Positions 35,009 through 42,354 are shown, numbered from the stretch's first letter. The stretch: DNA of 64,000 nucleotides from an uncultured Desulfatitalea sp. (GCA_937868765.1 CALMNL010000006.1:583026-647025), one strand, 5' to 3'. The notes: generated from the letters alone by a model not told the origin. Numbers and translations: made by a program.

Positions 35009-36996
35009 ACGACGTCAAATTACAAATACTTCTCGATGCAAAAGAACAGACCGATGCAGCCTTTGCAAAGGTCAATGCCAACATGCAGAAGTTGGGCGGC
35101 GCCGCCAATCTGCTCAAGGGGGCCTTTGCGGGCATGCTGGCGGGTGTATCCCTGGGGGCTGTGGTATCCGGCATCAACAAGGTGGCCGACGCCGCCAGCG
35201 ACATGCAGGAGACCGTCAGCAAGGTCAACACGCTGTTCGGCGGATCGCAGGGGGCCGTGCTCCAGGAGTGGGCCGCCGGCGCGGCCAAGTCCATGGGGCT
35301 TGCCAAGCAGGAGGCCCTGGACGCCGTGGGCACCATGGGCAACATGTTTTTGCAGCTCGGGGCCAACACCCAGAAGGCGGCGGATCTGTCGACCGGCATG
35401 GTGGACCTGTCGGCCGATATCGCTTCCTTCCACAACGTGGCCGGTGGGGCCAATGAAGTGCTGGGCGCCATGCAGGCGGCCTTCCGCGGCGAGTACGATG
35501 CGCTCCAACGATACATCCCCACGATAAACGCGGCGGCGGTCGAGCAGGAGGCGCTGGGCGCAACCGGGAAGAAGACGGCCAAAGAGCTGTCGGCCCTCGA
35601 AAAGGCCATGGCGGCCTATGCCATCATCACCAGGGATGCCGGTGCGGCCACGGGGGATTTCGAGCGCACAAGCGCGGAGCTTGCCAACCAGCGCCGCATT
35701 CTTGATGCTCAGATGAAGGATTTTTCTGCCAATGTCGGGTCGACTCTTCTGCCAGCCTATACAAAATTAATATCGCAAACGAATACATGGGTAGCGGCCA
35801 ATAGCGCCTTGATCACACAAAAAGTGGATGTGGTCATAGATGGTACCACCAGCGCCATGAAGCGGATGTTGGATGTCTACAACCAAGTTCCTTCCGAAAT
35901 CACATCGGCCGCCGGATATGGATTGATTGGCCGGGTTGTTTTTGGCGGTTGGGGTCCGGCCAAAATGGTGGCGGCGCTGGCGTATATAAATGAGACCATG
36001 GCGCATTTCAACGCGAATTTCGGTAGCATTGGAAAGAGTTGGCGAGAGTTGGGAAAAATTGCATCGGACGCTATGGCAGAATTGGAGCGGTCAACAAGAA
36101 AGATCCCCAGCGCCACCATGATGAGCTCCCACGGCAAGGTAGATATGCTGATGGGCGCCCACAGCGCGTCTGCCGGATCATCTGCATTGGCAGTGACAGC
36201 GAACCGAAATGTTGCCGAGATGGCTGCCATCAATAGCGCGGCGATAAAAGAGCAAGAAAATTTTTGGGATGAATGGAACGACGTGGCCGTAAAGGGCCTC
36301 GATGCCTACGACAAATCGATCATAGACGGCTACGCCGAAACAGAAGCAGCGTTCAAGCAGATGCAGCAGACGGTCAAGGATAACGCCGTGACCTTCGAAC
36401 TGGACACATGGTTTTCCGACCTGGACAGCGCCGAAGAAAAGCTCAGGGAGACCAGCAAGCGCATGTCGGAATTGTCGCAGCACACGGCCGAGGGGATGCA
36501 GGACGCCTTTTCGGATTTCTTCTTCGACGCCATGACCGGAAAGCTCAAGGGTTTGGAAGACTACGCCACGGCGGCCTTGCAGGCCATTGCGCGGGCAATG
36601 TCCGCCGTGATGGCCCAGAAGGTGGTGGAGACCGGATTTTCTGCACTGGGCAGCCTGTTTCATTCGGGTGGTGTGGTGGGGACCACGGCGGTGCCAAGCA
36701 GATCGTTGCCGGCGGCGGTGTGGGCCGCGGCGCCGCGGCTGCACGGCGGTTTGATGCCGGACGAGTTTCCGGCCATTTTGCAGCGCGGCGAGACGGTGTT
36801 GCCGCGGGGGTCGGCGCCCGGCGCGGTGGTGGTGCAGCCGCAGGTGGACATCAAGATTTACAACGAAATCGGCGAGGCGATGGCGGTCAAGCGGCAGCAG
36901 ACGTCGGTGGACGGCGTTAAGACCGTGTGTGAGCTTTGGCTGGAAGGGTACAACTCAAATCGCTTTGGCCTGCGCGATGCGATGAGAGCGAGGTAG
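35005..36996 (+). CDS. Phage tail tape-measure protein
   Basis: A 663-residue protein. The core (about 45-190) has the tape-measure pattern: SDMQETVSKVNTLFGG, GTMGNMFLQLGANTQKAADL, ANEVLGAMQAAFRGEYDALQ. A hydrophobic helix lies at 40-57. The C-terminal third resembles the lambda tape-measure tail: LHGGLMPDEFPAILQRGETV, then KIYNEIGEAMAVKRQ. At about 0.15 nm per residue, a fully helical chain would specify a tail of roughly 100 nm. No other tail gene is present, so the protein can only act with tail proteins of a helper phage or as a relic. The reading frame is intact. Confidence 0.88.
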   Translation: MNDVKLQILLDAKEQTDAAFAKVNANMQKLGGAANLLKGAFAGMLAGVSLGAVVSGINKVADAASDMQETVSKVNTLFGGSQGAVLQEWAAGAAKSMGLAKQEALDAVGTMGNMFLQLGANTQKAADLSTGMVDLSADIASFHNVAGGANEVLGAMQAAFRGEYDALQRYIPTINAAAVEQEALGATGKKTAKELSALEKAMAAYAIITRDAGAATGDFERTSAELANQRRILDAQMKDFSANVGSTLLPAYTKLISQTNTWVAANSALITQKVDVVIDGTTSAMKRMLDVYNQVPSEITSAAGYGLIGRVVFGGWGPAKMVAALAYINETMAHFNANFGSIGKSWRELGKIASDAMAELERSTRKIPSATMMSSHGKVDMLMGAHSASAGSSALAVTANRNVAEMAAINSAAIKEQENFWDEWNDVAVKGLDAYDKSIIDGYAETEAAFKQMQQTVKDNAVTFELDTWFSDLDSAEEKLRETSKRMSELSQHTAEGMQDAFSDFFFDAMTGKLKGLEDYATAALQAIARAMSAVMAQKVVETGFSALGSLFHSGGVVGTTAVPSRSLPAAVWAAAPRLHGGLMPDEFPAILQRGETVLPRGSAPGAVVVQPQVDIKIYNEIGEAMAVKRQQTSVDGVKTVCELWLEGYNSNRFGLRDAMRAR

Positions 36997-37001
36997 TTCA
37001 T

Positions 37002-37367
37002 ATGAGCACCGTTAAAAAAGGAAAAAACAGGGATCCAAGGGCGATGAGGCGAGCGGGCAAGGCGCTATGCGGCGCCAAATTGGATGATACCAAGCCGCAC
37101 ATGGGCAAGCGTATTTATACTATGTCTGAATTGTTGTCCTTGGGCGCATCCGAAACATATAAACCTGTTGAATTGCAGGCGATGGCCATCAGATGTACAT
37201 CGTTGGCCCTGGCTGATGCGGTTGCCCATGGTGATCTTCCCGCTTCCTTGGCTTTCGTCGCAGCTATGACCAGGGTGCTTCAAGCAGGGTTGGCGGGAAC
37301 GGATGTCTTGCAAAAGGGCGGAGATCCGGTTGCGGCGCTGGCGGCCATGAGGGGAAAACAGAATTAG
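37002..37367 (+). CDS. Unknown element protein
   Basis: A 121-residue protein starting at ATG 37002; the frame extension to 36936 overlaps the tape-measure gene and is rejected. The N-terminus is basic (KKGKNRDPRAMRRAGKAL). The middle is hydrophobic and alanine-rich (AMAIRCTSLALADAVAHGDLPASLAFVAAMTRVLQ) but helical rather than membrane-like. No family is recognised. It lies 5 bp after the tape-measure stop and 6 bp before the HTH gene, so it belongs to the same transcript. Confidence 0.6.
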   Translation: MSTVKKGKNRDPRAMRRAGKALCGAKLDDTKPHMGKRIYTMSELLSLGASETYKPVELQAMAIRCTSLALADAVAHGDLPASLAFVAAMTRVLQAGLAGTDVLQKGGDPVAALAAMRGKQN

Positions 37368-37373
37368 GGGAAA

Positions 37374-37580
37374 ATGAAAGATAAGTGGCTCACTGTGCCT
37401 GATTTAATGAAGGCTCTAAACATATCCAGAAGCCATGCATACAGCTTAGTAGCGGAGGGGCATTTTGTTGCAATGCGGGTTGGTTCCAAAGCAACGCGCG
37501 TGCTCGAAAGCTCGGTGCAGGCGTATATTACAAGGCAGGTTTCTTTATTCATGCTTGAAAATGGGCTAACTGAAAAATAA
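37374..37580 (+). CDS. Excisionase-like helix-turn-helix protein
   Basis: A 68-residue DNA-binding protein with the MerR/excisionase HTH: WLTVPDLMKALNISRSHAY, then SLVAEGHFVAMRVGSKATR and a closing helix. AGGGG precedes the start. It is the second small HTH protein of the element and may be the excisionase, leaving AlpA as the switch. The assignment between the two roles is inference. Confidence 0.78.
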   Translation: MKDKWLTVPDLMKALNISRSHAYSLVAEGHFVAMRVGSKATRVLESSVQAYITRQVSLFMLENGLTEK

Positions 37581-37582
37581 CT

Positions 37583-37606
37583 GTCCGTAGCGTCCGTAGC
37601 GTCCGC
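37583..37606. repeat. GTCCGTAGC tandem repeat
   Basis: GTCCGTAGC occurs twice (37583-37591, 37592-37600), followed by a partial third copy, GTCCGCC. It lies right after the HTH stop, where an operator for that protein could sit. Confidence 0.4.
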
Positions 37607-37680
37607 CATGTATTTGCCTGCCAGGTCGATAATAAAGATAATCTTTTTATTTAAACCATATTTCAAAGGAGTAATTTAAA

Positions 37681-38325
37681 ATGTCAATCTGGAAGAAAAT
37701 AGACCCTGTGTCCAGCCCCGAAGACATTGCGCTTGCCATTCATCAACTTCGATTACAATGCGCCGAAAAAATGAAGGAGAAGTCAAAGGCGCTGGCCCGT
37801 GTAATCGAACTTGAGGACCAGGGGGCCGATGCAAAAAAAGCGAAAGAGGAGCTGGGCCTGGTCAACGGTGAAATCGAAGTGCTCGATTCGCGAATCTTGC
37901 AAGCCGATGAAGACCTTAAGGCGCTGGTTGTTGCCGAGATTGAGAACGAAATCAGTAACCTTCCGGCTTCGCGGCGGCAGTTGGAAGCCGATATGAAGGC
38001 GTCGCTCATCAAGGCCGGCGAGATGCTGGGTACATGCCTTGAAATTTTAAAAAGCCATGGGGCCGTTATGGTGGCGACCTACAACAAGTTAAGATCGGCC
38101 CTGGGTGAATACAGCGACGCCCCGCAAGCGTTCAGGGAAGGTGTTTCGGCTGCAAGAAACACCTTTAATAGCACCCCGCAGAGAATCTTTTTTGTCGAGG
38201 CGCAGCGCATGCGGGAAGCGGAGCTGATGGCTAAAGATGGATTGATAAAATCCTACAAGATAAAAAGCCGCCTGGGCGCCATCAAAAATAGAGCCCAGCG
38301 GGCGATTGAAGGGAATAAGCCATGA
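37681..38325 (+). CDS. Coiled-coil protein of unknown function
   Basis: A 214-residue protein with AAAGGAG upstream. Residues about 20-110 are strongly helical with alternating charges (KMKEKSKALARVIELEDQGA), giving a long coiled coil; a second helical part ends in a basic tail (RLGAIKNRAQRAIEGNK). The stop overlaps the protease start (ATGA), so the two are coupled. In HK97-type phages the gene beside the protease can be a scaffold, and the shape would suit a scaffold-like role, but no sequence signature proves it. Confidence 0.65.
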   Translation: MSIWKKIDPVSSPEDIALAIHQLRLQCAEKMKEKSKALARVIELEDQGADAKKAKEELGLVNGEIEVLDSRILQADEDLKALVVAEIENEISNLPASRRQLEADMKASLIKAGEMLGTCLEILKSHGAVMVATYNKLRSALGEYSDAPQAFREGVSAARNTFNSTPQRIFFVEAQRMREAELMAKDGLIKSYKIKSRLGAIKNRAQRAIEGNKP

Positions 38326-39305
38326 CTACTTCCCCCGGAAAAAATGAAGCGAAGACAGATTTTTTAAAGCGCTGTACGGACGTTGAAGTTGCTGGCGGCA
38401 ACTCCAGGCGCGAAGGGTTTGCAGCCTGTAATGCCGTTTGGGATGGCGCCAGAAAGCGCAAAATGGCCCTATCCGTTCCGGTCGCCATTACGAAAGCCCA
38501 AGGCGAGGAGCTGGCCGCCGGCGGCGGGGGCCAGCGAGGCTTTTTGATTACGGCCAAGACCGGCAATCCGGTGCAGCGTGAATATTACACCTTAGCCATC
38601 GATATGGCCGGGATCCGCACGGACCCGAAAATGCCGGTGCTACGCCAACACGAGCCCTTGCGGATTGTGGGCCATGGGCAAGCCTATAAGGATGGCAACA
38701 ACCTTTACATCGAGGGCGAGTTTTCCAAGGCGACCAAGGACGCCGCCGAAGTGTTGCGGCTGGCCGATGAGGGCTATCCCTGGCAGGCCTCTGTTGGGAT
38801 TTACCCCGACGAGTACAAGACCCTTGGGCCGGGTAAAATTGAAACTGTAAACGGTTTTGAGGTTAAAGGGCCGGCGATCATTTTCAAGCGCTCACATGTG
38901 CGCGAGGTGTCGTTCGTGGCCCTGGGCGCCGATCCTGATACGGCCGGCATCGCTTTTTCTGTAGAGTCGCCACCAGTTAGCGGGCCGATTGAAAAACGCT
39001 GCAATGAAGCCCCTTGGCTTGTGCAAGTTCGCCGTCTCATGTCTGAGGGGTTGGAATGGTTTGAAGCGATGGGGGAAGTTGAAAAACTGTACCCTGAAGA
39101 ATTCAATAATAAGCAGGCGGCAATGTCGCCGCCGGAAAGAGAGGAGCATCTTATGCAGGCAGATAAAGAGATCTCAAAAAAAGCAAGAGAGCTGGCCGCC
39201 GTCCAAGGGCTTGACATCAAGACGGCGATCCGCCGAGTAGTCGCACAAAATCCGGATCTGATCCGGCGATACAATCAGGAAGCCTTGGCCGAATCGCATA
39301 CTTAA
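38322..39305 (+). CDS. HK97-type phage prohead protease
   Basis: A 327-residue protein with a U35/S78-like protease core at about 75-215. H110 (LRQHEPLRIVG) and S157 (WQASVGIYP) fit the catalytic His and Ser; HVREVSFVALGAD (192-204) is the typical closing strand. The first 45 residues include C18 and C36, and the last 110 form a charged helical tail with a scaffold-like look. In helper phages this enzyme matures the capsid. A satellite carrying it without a major capsid gene could interfere with or remodel helper heads. Start and stop frames are intact. Confidence 0.8.
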   Translation: MTTSPGKNEAKTDFLKRCTDVEVAGGNSRREGFAACNAVWDGARKRKMALSVPVAITKAQGEELAAGGGGQRGFLITAKTGNPVQREYYTLAIDMAGIRTDPKMPVLRQHEPLRIVGHGQAYKDGNNLYIEGEFSKATKDAAEVLRLADEGYPWQASVGIYPDEYKTLGPGKIETVNGFEVKGPAIIFKRSHVREVSFVALGADPDTAGIAFSVESPPVSGPIEKRCNEAPWLVQVRRLMSEGLEWFEAMGEVEKLYPEEFNNKQAAMSPPEREEHLMQADKEISKKARELAAVQGLDIKTAIRRVVAQNPDLIRRYNQEALAESHT

Positions 39306-39434
39306 AGCTTTGGGCGCCGGGGGTCCCATGACGCGTTCGCGCGGCAAAAACTCCCGGGGGTTCTCTCCTTTCTTCGGGGGGGGGCGTGGTTCGGTCAATA
39401 GCTGTCCACTATGGGCCGGCTACGCCCCAAATTC

Positions 39435-39469
39435 AGGGCCGCCCTCACCTCTTGCTGGGGGGCGGCCCT
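39435..39469 (+). other. GC-rich hairpin between the protease gene and downstream small genes
   Basis: AGGGCCGCCC (39435-39444) pairs with GGGCGGCCCT (39460-39469), 15-nt loop. No T-run follows, so it may be an RNA-processing or stability element rather than an intrinsic terminator. The 190-bp region around it holds no credible gene. Confidence 0.4.
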
Positions 39470-39491
39470 GTCTTCGTTATAGGCGGTTGAA

Positions 39492-39734
39492 GTGAGAAAC
39501 TTGATGTGCCCTTATTATTCGGATTGTCTCGATGCGGCCCTATCCCTGGGCTTGGAAGGCTTCGAATGCGCCGGATGTGTTCACGTCCGAGAAGTCGGCC
39601 CCATCGATCCGGCAGAGCTGGAAGGCTGCACGCTGCTCGTGTGGGCGGTCCTGAAGCCTGAATTTTACCAGGCCATACAAACGGCAGAGAGGCGCAACCG
39701 GGAGCGCCGAAAGCAAGATAGAGATGGCAAGTAA
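39492..39734 (+). CDS. Small Cys-motif protein of unknown function
   Basis: An 80-residue protein. It starts at GTG 39492 or at ATG 39504 (MCPYYSDCL). Cysteines in CPYYSDC and CAGC look like a small metal site, followed by a short helical, basic C-terminus (RRNRERRKQDRDGK). No known domain. It overlaps the next gene by 11 bp. Confidence 0.6.
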   Translation: MRNLMCPYYSDCLDAALSLGLEGFECAGCVHVREVGPIDPAELEGCTLLVWAVLKPEFYQAIQTAERRNRERRKQDRDGK

Positions 39735-40113
39735 ACACGCTCGAAGGCAAGCAGCAATCGTTTCAGCCGCCGCCCTGGTTGGCGCCCTGGCCGGTGACGA
39801 GCGGCTGCTGTACGCATGTCGGGCCGCCGCTGGCGCCATTGGGCCGCTGGATCAAAAAGCTATGCTCAAGGTCGGCGCGGCACTCGAAAGGTTTCAGAAA
39901 TCGGTTTGGGTCGACGGTCTGGACCTTGCGCAAGCGGTCGCAATGCTGGTGGCCCTGGTGAGTGATCAGCTTGTTTTTGTGGGTGGCCCCAAAAAGGCGG
40001 CGTTTGAAGGCGTGCTGGCCGCCCTGGAAGAGCTGCTGCGCAAAATGGATCCGGATTATAAAGGCCGCGAGTCGTTTGACGATGCATGCACGTTCGATGG
40101 CCTGGATTTATAA
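39724..40113 (+). CDS. Unknown alanine-rich element protein
   Basis: A 129-residue, mostly helical protein (SAAALVGALAGDERLLYACRAAAGAIG) with a negatively charged C-terminus. No membrane segment is convincing, and no family is recognised. It overlaps the preceding gene by 11 bp, so the two are co-translated. The structured-RNA region follows its stop. Confidence 0.55.
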   Translation: MASKHARRQAAIVSAAALVGALAGDERLLYACRAAAGAIGPLDQKAMLKVGAALERFQKSVWVDGLDLAQAVAMLVALVSDQLVFVGGPKKAAFEGVLAALEELLRKMDPDYKGRESFDDACTFDGLDL

Positions 40114-40189
40114 CCGCTGATGTAAATGCTTGACGCCTGATAGTTGGCTATGGCATGCTTCTTTTGCCTAAAAAATAATCTATCAGCGG
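40114..40189 (+). other. Inverted repeats with CTGATAG motifs ahead of the structured RNA
   Basis: CCGCTGAT (40114-40121) pairs with ATCAGCGG (40182-40189). Inside, CTGATAG (40137-40143) pairs with CTATCAG (40180-40186). CTGATAG also occurs in a loop of the downstream RNA at 40271-40277, so alternative pairings are possible. Confidence 0.5.
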
Positions 40190-40229
40190 GAGAGCCCCCG
40201 AAAATGGCTATTTTTGTTTTTACAAACCT

Positions 40230-40309
40230 TCGCGCATGGTGGCCGGTACCCGCAAGGGCCGGAACGGGGTCTGATAGCCCCGTAGGCCCGCCATGCGCGA
40301 TTTTTTTTT
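40230..40309 (+). ncRNA. Compact three-way-junction RNA ending in a terminator
   Basis: Outer stem TCGCGCATGG (40230-40239) with CCATGCGCGA (40291-40300), 10 bp and perfect, followed by nine T's. Inside are two hairpins. The first is CCGG (40243-40246)/CCGG (40259-40262), continued by CCC/GGG around a GCAA tetraloop. The second is ACGGGG (40264-40269)/CCCCGT (40278-40283) with loop TCTGATAG. The GNRA loop, the junction and the T-run point to a folded regulatory RNA or small RNA. It matches no riboswitch class I know. The ribosome binding site of the next gene (AAGGAG) begins at the end of the T-run. Confidence 0.6.
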
Positions 40310-40320
40310 AAGGAGACGCG

Positions 40321-40605
40321 ATGAGCAATTTCACGGAGATCAAATGGGACAATGGGAGTGGATTAGAGCTACTTGACACTTTCGGAATAAAGCCATGCAA
40401 GGCCCTGACCGAAGCAATCAATATCATGGTTGAGTATGCCCCTTACGAGGTCAGGGGAGAAGAAGATTTTAAGAGCCTGCTTGTGCTATTGCAGGATCGC
40501 CTTGACGAGGTTTCCAATAAGCTTGGCGAACTATGCAAAGCCGGCCTGGTGCCTGGGTTGCAACCTAATAAGGTCCTTGGCCTCGATGGCAAGAAGGTTA
40601 AATAA
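40321..40605 (+). CDS. Last gene of the element, unknown acidic protein
   Basis: A 94-residue soluble protein (SNFTEIKWDNGSGLELLDT). A helical middle part includes FKSLLVLLQDRLDEVSNKLGEL. AAGGAG lies six bases before the ATG and directly follows a terminator-like RNA, so expression probably depends on read-through. No family is recognised. Position and leader suggest a regulatory or immunity-type role, which is inference only. Confidence 0.65.
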   Translation: MSNFTEIKWDNGSGLELLDTFGIKPCKALTEAINIMVEYAPYEVRGEEDFKSLLVLLQDRLDEVSNKLGELCKAGLVPGLQPNKVLGLDGKKVK

Positions 40606-40622
40606 AACATCGACGAAAACCG

Positions 40623-40658
40623 AAAAAAGCCCTGGCCACCCGAGTCGGGGCTTTTTTT
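40623..40658 (+). terminator. Terminator after the last element gene
   Basis: AAAAAAGCCC (40623-40632) pairs with GGGGCTTTTTT (40647-40657) and ends in seven T's. The A-run/T-run makes it usable in both directions. Confidence 0.8.
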
Positions 40659-40711
40659 ATGGGATAACGCGCCCTCGTCGCAATATATAATGATGAAAAG
40701 TCTTGCCGATC

Positions 40712-40734
40712 TTGTACCCCATTTTGTACCCCGA
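40712..40734. repeat. Paired TTGTACCCC motifs, putative integrase arm site (right)
   Basis: An exact copy of the 23-bp block at 30651-30673, with TTGTACCCC at 40712-40720 and 40724-40732, in the same orientation. It lies 36 bp inside the right 66-bp repeat. Confidence 0.65.
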
Positions 40735-40751
40735 CCGAAAAACCAACAAAA

Positions 40752-40785
40752 AAAGGCTTACGGGATGTCCCGTAAGCCTTTGTTT
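40752..40785 (-). terminator. Terminator of tRNA-Pro (element-supplied copy)
   Basis: Read on the minus strand, AAGGCTTACGGG/CCCGTAAGCCTT forms a hairpin and runs into seven T's. The arms match the left-junction hairpin but the loop region differs, so the element carries its own version. Confidence 0.8.
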
Positions 40786-40835
40786 TCATTTGGTCGGGGC
40801 GAGAAGATTTGAACTTCCGACCCCTTGAACCCCAT
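40770..40835. repeat. Right attachment repeat
   Basis: 66 bp identical to 30453-30518. It reconstitutes the 3' part of tRNA-Pro and ends at the anticodon-loop edge (40835). Confidence 0.92.
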
Positions 40836-40867
40836 TCAAGTGCGCTACCAGACTGCGCCACGCCCCG
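40791..40867 (-). tRNA. tRNA-Pro (GGG), intact, attachment target
   Basis: 77 nt on the minus strand with encoded CCA (40791-40793). Acceptor CGGGGCG (40861-40867) pairs with CGCCCCG; discriminator A. Anticodon stem CTTGA/TCAAG with loop ATGGGGT, anticodon GGG at 40831-40833. The D arm is GCGCAGTCTGGTAGCGC. The 3' 45 nt come from the element's repeat, so the tRNA was restored on integration. Confidence 0.93.
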
Positions 40868-40879
40868 ACACGAACCGCG

Positions 40880-40908
40880 TACCTATCATCGTGGTAGATA
40901 GGTGTCAA
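40880..40908 (-). promoter_or_regulatory. Predicted tRNA-Pro promoter with a dyad in its spacer
   Basis: On the minus strand, consensus -35 TTGACA (40903-40908), 17-bp spacer and a poor -10, TAGGTA. A 7-bp inverted repeat, ACCTATC (40881-40887) with GATAGGT (40897-40903), spans the spacer and the -10 and may be an operator or chance. Confidence 0.45.
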
Positions 40909-41014
40909 GTCACGATGCAATTCATATTAGAAATTCTCACGTTCACCGTCCGATGCGCGCCATCTGCCACAAAAGCCTTCCTGATGGGGAAATTTGCCTG
41001 CGCAGCGCACCTGG

Positions 41015-41356
41015 CTAAACTGATCTGATTTCGTACCCGCCATCGGCTTCGGGGCGAGCCTGCCAGGCGTCAGGATTGATCTCTATTTTTGAATCTCTTA
41101 CGAAGCCCGGCAACTGCTGCCAAAGGCGATGGCAGACCTTGTCGAATACAAGGGCGATATGGGAGTTGCCTTCGGCCCTGCTGTCCAGAACCACCTTGCG
41201 ATTGACGGCCCATTCCTGGATTTGCTGCAAAACGGATGTCGGAAAGTGGGGGCACTTGGGGAAAAGCAGGGCCGACATCTTGGGGGCGTTGCTTTCGATG
41301 GAGGCTGATAACAGTGCCAATTCTTCCGTATTCAGTTGTATGAGCTCTTTGGGCAT
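41015..41356 (-). CDS. Unknown small cytosolic protein
   Basis: A 113-residue protein starting at ATG 41356 (MPKELIQLNTEEL) with AAGGA upstream; the longer frame to 41476 has a poor composition and is rejected. There is no signal peptide or membrane helix. A C-terminal part includes SHIALVFDKVCHRLWQQLPGF. No family is recognised. It is the nearest gene to the CRP-like palindrome at 41499, about 143 bp upstream of its start. Confidence 0.55.
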   Translation of the reverse strand: MPKELIQLNTEELALLSASIESNAPKMSALLFPKCPHFPTSVLQQIQEWAVNRKVVLDSRAEGNSHIALVFDKVCHRLWQQLPGFVRDSKIEINPDAWQARPEADGGYEIRSV

Positions 41357-41864
41357 AGTCCCATCCTTGATCAATGGTGAAATACAGGGGGCTCTTTGAG
41401 CCGAAACGAAAGCGCATCGCTTTGGGACTCTCTTCACTCGCGGCCGCATATCAGAGGTAATGGACAGTTCGACCATATGCGTTTACGATACGGCAGTATG
41501 TGACAGGCATCACATTTTTTAATAATTTGGATCGCCCCATTCGTCGTGGAACCGACAGCAACGGCCTTCTCAGCGCTTGAGTGCAAAAATCGAAACCGTG
41601 TCCATGGCCGTTTGAAGATAACTTATTAAATTATTTGTTTTTTAATGATTTGTTGAGTGGCACCCTTATTGCTTTCCGTTACAGGGTGTGCTGGCTGCAG
41701 TGCTTGTGTCGTTGCGTCTTTTCGCGAACGCTTTTTCCGGGCAGGTCTACTTTGCGGATAGAAGATTGTTCTGGATCAGGCCCACCGATGCATCACGGCG
41801 GTCGGGAGGCAAGGCAGACGACGGGTTGTTATCCGTATTTTAATTTAATCAAGAGGAGGGTGAT
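41357..41864. other. 508-bp divergent intergenic region
   Basis: It separates the minus-strand unknown gene from the plus-strand lipoprotein gene. It contains the CRP-like palindrome at 41499 and an A+T-rich stretch (41615-41655). An open frame at 41581-41868 lacks a ribosome binding site and any domain. No RNA gene is recognised. Confidence 0.45.
41498..41515. promoter_or_regulatory. CRP/HcpR-like palindrome
   Basis: ATGTGACAGGCATCACAT: a perfect TGTGA-N6-TCACA dyad (41499-41514) with matching flanks. This is the consensus of the CRP/FNR superfamily; HcpR of sulfate reducers recognises a closely related TTGTGA-N6-TCACAA site. The likely target is the minus-strand gene; the lipoprotein gene is about 350 bp away. 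Confidence 0.6.
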
Positions 41865-42308
41865 ATGAAGAAATTTATCAGGATGGCGATGGTTGTGGCG
41901 CTAACTCTGACCCTGATGGCGGCTTGCTCGCAAAAAAGCCCTGATCAGCAGGCGTCAGCTCCCGACAAAGGCCAGCAGGCCCCCGCTGCGCAAGCACCAG
42001 CCAAGGAACCTGCCTCACAGCACCAAGCCCAGCAGGCCGTTCAGGCTCCGGCACAGCAGTCGGTTCCCGAGCAATCTCAAGCCGGGGCCCAGCAGGGGGA
42101 GCAGGCGGCCGCTAAGTCCGAAGAAATCAGCGGTACCATCGTGAAAACGGAAGAAGGGATTGCCCTGTTCAGCGACGCCGGTAACTTCATGATTGCCGGG
42201 CAGGAACTGGATTCGCTGGTGGGCAAAAACGTAAAGGTGACCGGAACCATCGATGAGGGCTCCGGCAAACCGGTGATCAAGGTGACATCGGTCTCCGTGA
42301 TCGAGTAG
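41865..42308 (+). CDS. Lipoprotein with Gln/Ala/Pro-rich linker and small beta domain
   Basis: A 147-residue lipoprotein. The signal peptide ends in a lipobox (LMAAC, Cys21). A 65-residue linker rich in Gln, Ala and Pro follows (QAVQAPAQQSVPEQSQ), then a compact domain from about 88 to 147 with the pattern SGTIVKTEEG and GKNVKVTGTIDEGSG, resembling small OB-like domains. The start follows GAGGAGGG. A terminator comes 46 bp after the stop, so it is probably a single-gene transcript. Function is unknown. Confidence 0.75.
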   Translation: MKKFIRMAMVVALTLTLMAACSQKSPDQQASAPDKGQQAPAAQAPAKEPASQHQAQQAVQAPAQQSVPEQSQAGAQQGEQAAAKSEEISGTIVKTEEGIALFSDAGNFMIAGQELDSLVGKNVKVTGTIDEGSGKPVIKVTSVSVIE

Positions 42309-42354
42309 ATGCGCCGCGATTGCATGCCCCTGGCTGACGGTGCACATTTGATTT

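Larger units (their letters stand above)
30453..40835. mobile_element. 10.4-kb integrated phage-satellite-like element in tRNA-Pro(GGG)
   Basis: The ends are a 66-bp perfect direct repeat (30453-30518 and 40770-40835) covering the tRNA-Pro terminator arm and the tRNA from CCA to the anticodon loop. Genes in order: P4-type tyrosine integrase, unknown protein, AlpA-like regulator, D5/SF3 primase-helicase, small Cys-rich protein, tail tape-measure protein, unknown protein, excisionase-like HTH protein, coiled-coil protein, prohead protease, and three small unknown proteins. All read left to right. No terminase, portal, major capsid, lysis or conjugation gene is recognisable. An integrase, a replicase and only two virion-related genes fit a satellite that depends on a helper phage; a decayed prophage is the alternative. 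The reading frames are intact, which favours a functional element. Confidence 0.88.

Noticed and set aside
39310..39495. 61-codon frame after the prohead protease
   Set aside because: Gly/Pro/Arg-rich low-complexity translation with no start signal; overlaps a hairpin.
40230..40309. Hammerhead ribozyme, c-di-GMP or other known riboswitch for the structured RNA
   Set aside because: CTGATAG is not the hammerhead CTGATGA core, and no conserved core of a riboswitch class I know is present.
41581..41868. 95-codon frame upstream of the lipoprotein gene
   Set aside because: No ribosome binding site and no coherent protein features; it overlaps the lipoprotein start.
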